DNA of 18,500 bases, taken from contig JBGVMW010000266.1 in the NCBI GenBank assembly GCA_045125095.1, forward strand, positions 1 to 18,500, written 5' to 3'. Shown here piece after piece: positions 8,274 to 15,117 of the stretch (position 1 is the stretch's first letter; every line of letters starts with the position of its first letter). Position numbers and translations under genes: made by a program. This DNA comes from JBGVMW01 sp045125095. GTDB lineage: Bacteria > Bacillota > Clostridia > Lachnospirales > Lachnospiraceae. Under the pieces are notes generated by a model. That model saw only the letters and a program-made list of their open reading frames with translations. It did no database searches and had not been told where the DNA came from.

Positions 8274-10942
8274 AGAAATTATATGACATGGCATTGCCAC
8301 GGGACTTAGAATTGAGAGAACGCCTGTTTCGTATGATAATTTTAGTAGGTAGCCTGATATCCGCAGTAGCAATTGTAGAGTGTGTAATACTGATGGATTT
8401 TGATGTGATTCTTATCCCCATGATTTTGCTTTTGGTAACAATGGTAATATCACTAATTACCACATTCAAATATGGAAAATTTGAATTATCTGCAATTATA
8501 GTTGAATTTGTAATAAGCCTCGTCTTTTTTCCACTGATGTTTTTTTTCAGTGGTGGCGTGGAAAGTGGTGCTATGGTTTGGTTTGTGCTGGGGCTTATCT
8601 ATGTATTTGTAATGTTTTCCGGGAAGAAGCTGGTCTTTTTTGTGTTACTTTCCTTTGTTTCGGATATTATTTCTTATGTATTGGCATATTATTATCCAAA
8701 CTTTATGGTACCGATGGAATCCAGGGAGGCAATTTTCGTAGATTCTCTTTTTGCAGTATTGGTGACGGGTGTTGCAATCGGTGTGATTTTAAAATTCTAC
8801 ATAAAGATATATAAAGAGGAGCGGGCAGTTACCATTGCACAAAAGGAAAAAATAGAGAAAATAAGTGCATCTAAGAATTTGTTTTTTGCTAATATGAGTC
8901 ATGAAATTCGTACACCAATCAATACCATTATTGGTTTAAATGAAATGATTCTTAGAGAAAGCGATTCAGAATCAGTGCAGGAATATGCAGGAAATATTCA
9001 GAAAGCAAGTAAAATGCTGTTAAACCTTGTCAATGATATACTGGATTTATCCCAGATGGAAATGCTGAAAATGGAAATTACGCCAGCAAAATATAAGACA
9101 GAAGTACTGTTCGACGAGCTGGTGGATTTGGTTCAAGTGCAGATGAAAGAAAAGAAATTAGAATTCATATTGGATATTGACCCGAATTTACCATCTGAGT
9201 TATATGGAGATGAAAAAAGAATCAAGCAAGTGCTACTGAACATCTTAGGTAACGCAGTGAAGTATACAAAAACAGGTTCTGTTACCTTGGCAGCTCACTC
9301 AGAATTGGTAGAACCGAATAAAATCAGCTTAAAAATATCGGTGACAGATACTGGTGTGGGAATTCGAAAAGAAGATTTAGAGTATTTGTTCGATTCCTAT
9401 CACAGAGTGCATGATAAGGATAATCTGCGAATAGAGGGAAGTGGTTTAGGATTATCCATTGCGAAGCAGTTAATAGATTTGATGGGAGGAGAAATTACAG
9501 TAGACAGTATTTATACAAAAGGGTCTGTTTTTACTGTGATTCTTGAACAGAAGATCATAGATTCCAAGCCGATGGGAAGTATTGATTTCTTAGAGAGAGA
9601 CGAATGGGAACCACAGAATGGTTACAAACGGAGTTTTGAGGCTCCGGAGGCAAGAATTCTTATTGTTGACGATTCAGAAATGAATGCGGTGATCGCAGGC
9701 AAACTGCTTAGCCAGACCAAGGTACAGGTGGATATTGCTACGAGTGGAGCAGACTGTTTAGAGAAGACGAAACAAAAATATTATCATGTTATTTTAATGG
9801 ATTATATGATGCCGGGAATGAATGGTGCGGAAACATTAAAGGAGTTAAGAAAACAGGAAAATGGTCTATGCCGGGATTCGGTTGTTCTTGTGTTGACAGC
9901 AAGCTCCTATGGTGATGCCAGACGTATTTATGAAGAAAATCAATTTGATGGATATTTAGAAAAGCCAATTGAGGGAATACGGTTAGAAGCGGAAATCTTA
10001 AAAAATCTGCCGGAGGATATTATAGAGTACCAAATAAAGACCAATTCTCATAAACGAAAAGAAAATAAAATCGAGAGAATGTCAGGACGTAAGCGAAAGA
10101 CGGTATGCATAACGTCAGATTGTGTCTGTGATCTTCCGGAAGAACTGATAGAAAAGTATGATATTAAGATAATGTATTTTTATATCAGTACGGATAGAGG
10201 GCGATTTGCAGATACAAGAGAAATAGATTCCGGCAATCTTTCTCCGTATCTTACTTCTGATAGCAGCAGAGCGTTTGTAGATATGGCATCTGTGGAGGAA
10301 TACGAGGAATTCTTTGCGGAAGCACTCACCCAGGCAGACTATGTGATTCATATTGCAGCAGCTGCTCATACAGGAAACAGTTATGAAACAGCTGTAGCAG
10401 CCGCAAGAGGATTTGACCATGTAAGTGTAATTGATTCTGGACATGTATCCGGCGGACTAGGACTTATTGTGTTACATGCTGCGAAGCTGGCGATGGAGAG
10501 GCAGAATCGCCATGAGATCTGCACAGCCATCAAGAGAGTGAAGTCGCACATAAACACTACATTTCTTATGCCAACCGCCAGGGTATTTTACCAAAAGGGA
10601 TATACAAACAAAGTAACGGAAGCCATTTGTAATGTGTTCCAACTCCATCCGGTTCTTACCATGCATCAGAGCAAGTTAATTATCATAGGAACCCGGGTAG
10701 GAAATATAGAAGGCGCATGGAAACGTTATATTTATTACCATCTATGGCCAAAGCGTAAAGTGTGTGCAGATGCGATTATTATCACCCATGTGGGCTGTAG
10801 CGTAAGGCAGTTAGAGATGATTCGAGATGAAATATTGAAATGTATTCCGTTTGAAACCGTGATGATTCAGGAGGCGTCCTGCTCAAATGCCTGCAATCTG
10901 GGTGAAGGAACAATTAGTATTGCCTATTACAAAAATGCATAG
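8267..10942 (+). CDS. Membrane hybrid histidine kinase fused to a C-terminal DegV domain
   Basis: An 891-residue protein with about six membrane helices (roughly 20-175). HisKA has H212 (NMSHEIRTP), and HATPase_c has N325, D361 (DTGVGI) and G391 (GSGLGLS). The receiver has D468-D469, D512 (LMDYMMPGMNG) and K566. A basic linker then leads into a DegV/EDD-type domain at about 611-891, the usual 280-residue length. DegV-like landmarks are CDLPEEL after the first strand, VIDSGHVSGGLGL, and THVGCS. The family binds fatty acids (as in FakB). However, the usual TDS and SGT ligand motifs appear here as SDC and GNS-like, and the C-terminal His of the HTGPG motif is not evident, so the ligand is uncertain. 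There is no Hpt domain; the preceding kinase has one. The start ATG overlaps the preceding stop (ATGCTAA), with GGGG 10 nt upstream. One unbroken frame supports a real fusion. Confidence 0.92.
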   Translation: MLKKLYDMALPRDLELRERLFRMIILVGSLISAVAIVECVILMDFDVILIPMILLLVTMVISLITTFKYGKFELSAIIVEFVISLVFFPLMFFFSGGVESGAMVWFVLGLIYVFVMFSGKKLVFFVLLSFVSDIISYVLAYYYPNFMVPMESREAIFVDSLFAVLVTGVAIGVILKFYIKIYKEERAVTIAQKEKIEKISASKNLFFANMSHEIRTPINTIIGLNEMILRESDSESVQEYAGNIQKASKMLLNLVNDILDLSQMEMLKMEITPAKYKTEVLFDELVDLVQVQMKEKKLEFILDIDPNLPSELYGDEKRIKQVLLNILGNAVKYTKTGSVTLAAHSELVEPNKISLKISVTDTGVGIRKEDLEYLFDSYHRVHDKDNLRIEGSGLGLSIAKQLIDLMGGEITVDSIYTKGSVFTVILEQKIIDSKPMGSIDFLERDEWEPQNGYKRSFEAPEARILIVDDSEMNAVIAGKLLSQTKVQVDIATSGADCLEKTKQKYYHVILMDYMMPGMNGAETLKELRKQENGLCRDSVVLVLTASSYGDARRIYEENQFDGYLEKPIEGIRLEAEILKNLPEDIIEYQIKTNSHKRKENKIERMSGRKRKTVCITSDCVCDLPEELIEKYDIKIMYFYISTDRGRFADTREIDSGNLSPYLTSDSSRAFVDMASVEEYEEFFAEALTQADYVIHIAAAAHTGNSYETAVAAARGFDHVSVIDSGHVSGGLGLIVLHAAKLAMERQNRHEICTAIKRVKSHINTTFLMPTARVFYQKGYTNKVTEAICNVFQLHPVLTMHQSKLIIIGTRVGNIEGAWKRYIYYHLWPKRKVCADAIIITHVGCSVRQLEMIRDEILKCIPFETVMIQEASCSNACNLGEGTISIAYYKNA

Positions 10943-10969
10943 GGCAGTAAGAAAAGAAGTATAATAAGA

Positions 10970-11012
10970 AAAAACGTTGCCAGTGAGAGTGTTCTCTGCT
11001 GGCAACGTTTTT
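10970..11012. terminator. Bidirectional intrinsic terminator shared by convergent genes
   Basis: A perfect 14-bp inverted repeat (10970-10983 with 10999-11012) encloses a 15-nt loop that itself contains AGAG/CTCT. The outer pairs are an A-run on the left and a T-run on the right, so transcripts from both directions end in U. The right arm overlaps the stop codon of the minus-strand DUF4364 gene. Confidence 0.9.
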
Positions 11013-11532
11013 AGCTTTTTTGTAATAATCGCATCATAACGTATTCATAAATTTCCTGACTGGCGTCCTGCCAGTTATGGCAGACATTCTTAGCTTCCTC
11101 AAGGGAAGGAACAGAAAGTCGGATTTCTGCAACGGCTTCCTTTTTTTCCATAATACGGCAGCGCACGGCATAGCTGTTGTCCTGATTCTCATGGTAATCA
11201 GCCAGGGCACTGACCTCGTTAAATAACTGGTAGCCCTTCTCCTTGAAAAACGTATCAATATCATCAATAATGGCAGAGGAGAGCTGGTTAGAGAAGCATT
11301 CTAATGTTTCAAGCCCCGGTTCTGTTATGTAATATAGCGTCTGCTTGTGGTTCCCTTCTTCACGCATGAGATTGTTTTCAATCATTTCAGAAATAGCCTG
11401 CTGCAATTTGAAATAGGTTGTATATTCTTTGTCCAGGATAAACTCTGACAGCTGTGCATTTGTCAAAGGATAGTTTGCTTTCTTAAGCATATATAAAATG
11501 ATTAATTTGTATAAAGTAAGTTCATTTGTCAT
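11011..11532 (-). CDS. DUF4364 family protein, winged-helix-like
   Basis: A 173-residue protein recognised as DUF4364, a family frequent in Lachnospiraceae and other Clostridia. The first 75 residues look like a winged helix: LTLYKLIILYML, then PLTNAQLSEFILDKEY with TTYFKLQQAISEMIE as recognition-type helix, then a LYYITEPG wing as in PadR/MarR-like proteins. The second half is a mixed alpha/beta domain of unknown role. It may be a transcription regulator, but no target can be named. The start ATG has a strong GGGGG site 5-9 nt upstream. It lies 32 nt after the radical SAM gene and ends inside the shared terminator, so it is the last gene of a minus-strand operon. Confidence 0.88.
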   Translation of the reverse strand: MTNELTLYKLIILYMLKKANYPLTNAQLSEFILDKEYTTYFKLQQAISEMIENNLMREEGNHKQTLYYITEPGLETLECFSNQLSSAIIDDIDTFFKEKGYQLFNEVSALADYHENQDNSYAVRCRIMEKKEAVAEIRLSVPSLEEAKNVCHNWQDASQEIYEYVMMRLLQKS

Positions 11533-11564
11533 AATGTCCCCCTTTTTACCGTTGTCCGCGGCAG

Positions 11565-12521
11565 TTAGTCTGAGTATTGTTTCCCTTGTTGTATGTCGTG
11601 TTCCTTCAAATAGTTATTTAAGGTATTTAATACCCGTTTTTTATCACCGCTCCAAAGTGGTGCAATCAGTAAATTTTTCGGTCCGTCTCCTGTCAGCCGA
11701 TGGATTACTGTGGTGGCAGGAAGATGCTCCAAACATTCGCTTAAAAAAGAAATGTATTCTTCCATTTCAAATACAGGAAATGGATTGCGTTCGTACAAAT
11801 CAGCCAGGCGTGTATTTCTTAATATATGCAGAAGCTGAAGCTTTATACCTGAAATCTGTTTTTGGGCTAGATAGTCAATCGTGGCAAGCATGTCTGCTTT
11901 GGTTTCACCGGGAAGACCAAGAATCACATGGACAATACAGGGAATAGCCACTGCTTGCAACCGCTTATAGGCATCCTCAAATACAGAGAGCGAGTAGCCA
12001 CGATGAATAAAAGCGGCAGTATTCTCATGTATGGTTTGTAATCCTAATTCTAACCAGATATCTTTCTTAGTATAACAAATTTCGTTCCCAATCTGTAAGG
12101 GCCATTCTTTACTTCGCAGCCTGCAAAGTAAGTCCACAATTTCATCACCAACACAGTCCGGTCTGGTAGCAATGGAAATCAGGCGGATTTCCGGGCTTTG
12201 CAGAGCCTCTGAAAATATGCGTTCTAAATATGGCATCGGACCATATGTATTGGTAAAAGACTGGAAATATCCGATATAGTGGCTGCCTTTGAATTTGCCT
12301 TGTACCCGCGTTTTTGCAAGAGTAATCTGCTCCGATATGGAAAGCGCCCCATCACTGGCAAAATCACCAGAACCGCCTTCGCTGCAAAAAATACAGCCAC
12401 CGGTTCCTAGTGTGCCGTCACGATTTGGACAGCTCATGCCGCCATGCAAGGATAGGCGGTATAGTTTTTCGCCATAAATGTCCTGCACATATTGATTCAG
12501 AGAATAATAAGCAGCTGTCAA
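11565..12521 (-). CDS. Radical SAM protein of the TIGR01212 (YhcC/YtqA) family
   Basis: A 318-residue protein that matches the conserved YhcC (E. coli)/YtqA (B. subtilis) family from its first residues: YYSLNQYVQDIYGEK, then the cluster segment with C31, C43 and C46. The spacing C-x11-C-x2-C differs from the classical CxxxCxxC but is, from memory, normal for this family. It should bind a 4Fe-4S cluster and S-adenosylmethionine; to my knowledge its substrate is not established. Later landmarks are YIGYFQSFTNTY, the ATRPDC segment, LELGLQT and VHVILGLPGE, typical strands of the barrel. The start is TTG, directly abutting the malic enzyme stop. AAGGA inside the end of that gene is about 10 nt upstream, so translation is probably coupled. 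No closer ATG preserves the conserved N-terminus. Confidence 0.93.
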   Translation of the reverse strand: MTAAYYSLNQYVQDIYGEKLYRLSLHGGMSCPNRDGTLGTGGCIFCSEGGSGDFASDGALSISEQITLAKTRVQGKFKGSHYIGYFQSFTNTYGPMPYLERIFSEALQSPEIRLISIATRPDCVGDEIVDLLCRLRSKEWPLQIGNEICYTKKDIWLELGLQTIHENTAAFIHRGYSLSVFEDAYKRLQAVAIPCIVHVILGLPGETKADMLATIDYLAQKQISGIKLQLLHILRNTRLADLYERNPFPVFEMEEYISFLSECLEHLPATTVIHRLTGDGPKNLLIAPLWSGDKKRVLNTLNNYLKEHDIQQGKQYSD

Positions 12522-13670
12522 TTAAATCAAATCCTTAACGGCTTTACTTACTACGTCAGCAACCTTTGGATTAAAGGCTTCCGGCAAGATGTTTTCCTCA
12601 TTTAATTCTTCATCTGGAACTAAAGAAGCAAGAGCGTTAGCAGCAGCTAACTTCATTTCTTCTGTAATCTGAGTGGCTCTGCCTTCTAATGCACCCTTGA
12701 AAATACCTGGGAATGCAACTACGTTATTTACCTGGTTCGGGAAGTCAGAACGACCGGTTCCCACCACTCTTGCACCAGCAGCACGAGCTAAGTCTGGCAT
12801 AATCTCTGGTTCCGGGTTCGCCATAGCAAATAAAATGGAATCCTTGTTCATGGAAGCTACCATTTCCTGTGTTACAATTCTAGGTGCAGATACACCAACA
12901 AAAATATCAGCGCCCTTTAAAGCATCCGCAAGAGAACCGTGTGCTTTTGCAAGGTTGGTGACTTTCGCCATTTCTTCCTGCATCCAGTTTAAGCCCTCAT
13001 CGCCTTCGCAGATGATACCATTCTTATCACACATAGTTACATCAGGGAATCCGTAAGTTAATAATAATTTTGTGATGGCAACACCGGCAGAACCTGCACC
13101 ATTTACAACGATACGACAATCCTCTTTTTTCTTTCCGGTAACTTTTAAGCCGTTGATGATACCTGCTAAAACAACGATAGCAGTACCGTGCTGGTCATCA
13201 TGAAAAACAGGGATATCAAGAAGCTCTTTTAGTCTTGTTTCGATCTCAAAACAACGTGGAGCTGCGATGTCTTCTAAGTTGATTCCACCGAATGCTGGTG
13301 CGATATTTACGACTGTTTTAATGATTTCTTCGGTATCCTGTGTATCTAAGCAAATCGGAACCGCATTCACGCCACCGAATTCCTTGAATAACACAGCCTT
13401 TCCTTCCATAACCGGCATAGCAGCGTGAGCACCGATATTACCAAGTCCTAATACAGCACTACCGTCTGAAACAACGGCTACGGTGTTTGCTTTCATTGTG
13501 TATTTATAAGCTGCCTCTTTATCTTCTGCAATTACCTTACAAGGTTCAGCAACACCTGGAGTATATGCGAGAGAAAGTGCCTCTCTTGTATCAACCTTCA
13601 TCTTTGCAGTTGTTTCTAATTTACCATTCCATTCTTCATGAAGCTGTAATGCTTTTTCATACGTCGTCAT
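12522..13670 (-). CDS. Malic enzyme, NAD(P)-dependent, short bacterial type
   Basis: Oxidative decarboxylation of L-malate to pyruvate and CO2 with reduction of NAD(P). At 382 residues it is the short bacterial type without a phosphotransacetylase domain. Catalytic Tyr36 lies in AYTPGVAEPC and catalytic Lys91 in VMEGKAVLF. Metal ligands fall in FEIE and HDDQHGTA. The Rossmann dinucleotide motif is GAGSAG, followed later by GVSAP and ANPEPE. The segment SDGSAVLGLGNIG is diagnostic. GAGG sits 8 nt before the ATG. It heads a minus-strand operon with the radical SAM and DUF4364 genes and has a promoter in the divergent region. Coenzyme preference cannot be told by eye. Identification of the enzyme class is firm. 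Confidence 0.96.
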   Translation of the reverse strand: MTTYEKALQLHEEWNGKLETTAKMKVDTREALSLAYTPGVAEPCKVIAEDKEAAYKYTMKANTVAVVSDGSAVLGLGNIGAHAAMPVMEGKAVLFKEFGGVNAVPICLDTQDTEEIIKTVVNIAPAFGGINLEDIAAPRCFEIETRLKELLDIPVFHDDQHGTAIVVLAGIINGLKVTGKKKEDCRIVVNGAGSAGVAITKLLLTYGFPDVTMCDKNGIICEGDEGLNWMQEEMAKVTNLAKAHGSLADALKGADIFVGVSAPRIVTQEMVASMNKDSILFAMANPEPEIMPDLARAAGARVVGTGRSDFPNQVNNVVAFPGIFKGALEGRATQITEEMKLAAANALASLVPDEELNEENILPEAFNPKVADVVSKAVKDLI

Positions 13671-13739
13671 GTTAAATTCCTCTTTTCTAAAAAATCATAG
13701 GTGAGCTGTCAAAAACCATATTTAGACAGAACCTTTTTT

Positions 13740-13768
13740 ATAATAACACAAAAAAAGATATGGGGCAA
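13740..13768 (-). promoter_or_regulatory. Putative promoter of the malic enzyme operon
   Basis: On the minus strand TTGCCC (13768-13763) and TATTAT (13745-13740) are separated by 17 bp, about 70 nt before the malic enzyme ATG. The -10 box differs from consensus at one base; the -35 box is weaker. A GCAAT/ATTGC inverted repeat (13765-13769 and 13774-13778) touches the -35 box and the neighbouring divergent promoter. Confidence 0.5.
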
Positions 13769-13778
13769 TGACAATTGC

Positions 13779-13807
13779 TTGTATTTAAAATTCAAATCCC
13801 ATATAAT
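13779..13807 (+). promoter_or_regulatory. Putative sigma-A promoter of the helical protein/HSP90 operon
   Basis: TTGTAT (13779-13784) and a perfect TATAAT (13802-13807) are separated by 17 bp, leaving a leader of about 70 nt before ATG 13884. It diverges from the malic enzyme promoter, with the two -35 boxes about 10 bp apart. No CIRCE element (the HrcA heat-shock operator) was recognised. Confidence 0.65.
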
Positions 13808-13883
13808 GGATGGTGGAAATTGGAAGGTACTCGATCCCTAAAGATACCTGACAGTTAATAAACAATGAGGAAGGTGGCAGTAT

Positions 13884-15098
13884 ATGCCAAGAATGATGCG
13901 TGACATGGAGATGCGGTGGATTCAATCGCCAGAACTCCATAAGTTAATAGACCGGGTAAATAAGCTGACCGATGGAGACGGTTATGAATTATATGATGAA
14001 AATACAGAAGTGTTGCAGCGTATATTAGAAAAAATGTTAGTCATTTCGAAACGTGAGAATGAATGGTATTGTTATTTTATGACCATGTGTGATCTGCTCT
14101 ATCTGTTGAAACGTTCAACTGAATACAAGAAAATTTTACAGTATGCAGAAGTTTTGTACAAAGAGCGAAAATTGCATTTGGACGAAACGGTGGAACAGTA
14201 TGGGGATGAGTATGTTGGTTTGTGCGGCAGTGTGTGGAGTTATGCAATGATTTTTGAATGCTATGCGGAATTTCCACAGATTGATGACAAGAAAATTATG
14301 GAGTTTATGGAACTGTATAAAGAAGATGCGTTCTCTTATGGTGACAGTGGGAAAAAGGATTATTATGCGGCATTGTCGCAGATTGGTTTGATGTATCGGG
14401 ATGTGGATTTGGCTCGTGCAGGGGCAGAGGGGGCATTACAATGTGAGATTAAGAGCTGTTATCTATGTGCGATGAAGCCTGTTCTGGGGTATTATCTGTT
14501 GCTTGAAGATTATGAAAGTTTTGAATCACTGCTACACGAGATTCGTACAAGAAATATTCCTGCGAAGTATTTATGGAGTTACAACCAATGTAGTATCGCA
14601 AAAGAAAAAAATTTAATAGGTATGATGCTTCGGTATTGTCTAAGATTTGGCAGAATGGAATATTTTGATAAGCTGTTACAGGAAAATAAGAATTTATATC
14701 AAATCGTGGATGATAAATTGGAACCGGATGATATTTTGTTTCATGCCTGTGTCGGTGACTGGAGTCATGTGGAGGAGGACTGCAAGCGAGCAGAAGAAAC
14801 AGATAAAGACTGGCAGAAGCTGCATTTGACGCCATTAGATAGCATATATGAGTGTCTGATGTGGACATGTTATTTTACATTATTAAAAGAGCATGGTGTG
14901 AAAGAAATTGCGATTCATCTGACGGGAGAAAGGGCACCAGCAGGAATCCATGGAAAATGTGATACGTCAGAGGTGGCACATTATTTTGAAAAAATTGCAG
15001 ATAAGTTTGGTATACAGATGGAACACGCAAGGGAAAAATTCGATTATGAGTTCTTAAAGGTGCAACACCAGAAGTTAATAGAGCGTTACACGAAGTAA
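13884..15098 (+). CDS. Unrecognised helical protein encoded with an HSP90-family protein
   Basis: I do not recognise this 404-residue protein as a named family. It appears almost wholly alpha-helical and soluble, with no signal peptide or membrane helix. Amphipathic helix pairs rich in Tyr, Leu, Glu and Cys suggest a TPR-like superhelix, for example around residues 60-105 and 155-240, although no clear TPR consensus is repeated. AAGGTGG lies 6 nt before the ATG. The gene ends 19 nt before the HSP90 gene, and no terminator or promoter lies between them, so they form one transcript. A helical scaffold encoded beside an HSP90 could be a co-chaperone, adaptor or client. That is inference from position alone. 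Confidence 0.85.
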   Translation: MPRMMRDMEMRWIQSPELHKLIDRVNKLTDGDGYELYDENTEVLQRILEKMLVISKRENEWYCYFMTMCDLLYLLKRSTEYKKILQYAEVLYKERKLHLDETVEQYGDEYVGLCGSVWSYAMIFECYAEFPQIDDKKIMEFMELYKEDAFSYGDSGKKDYYAALSQIGLMYRDVDLARAGAEGALQCEIKSCYLCAMKPVLGYYLLLEDYESFESLLHEIRTRNIPAKYLWSYNQCSIAKEKNLIGMMLRYCLRFGRMEYFDKLLQENKNLYQIVDDKLEPDDILFHACVGDWSHVEEDCKRAEETDKDWQKLHLTPLDSIYECLMWTCYFTLLKEHGVKEIAIHLTGERAPAGIHGKCDTSEVAHYFEKIADKFGIQMEHAREKFDYEFLKVQHQKLIERYTK

Positions 15099-15117
15099 AT
15101 ACAATTGGAGTGAGAAA

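Noticed and set aside
8017..8469. A 150-codon minus-strand open frame across the junction of the two hybrid kinases.
   Set aside because: Both kinase frames on the plus strand are full of conserved motifs, and the antisense product shows none.
10079..10942. A separate DegV gene starting at the internal ATG 10079.
   Set aside because: The frame is continuous with the kinase, there is no stop before it, and only a weak GAGAG directly against the ATG. A fusion is simpler, though an internal start cannot be fully excluded.
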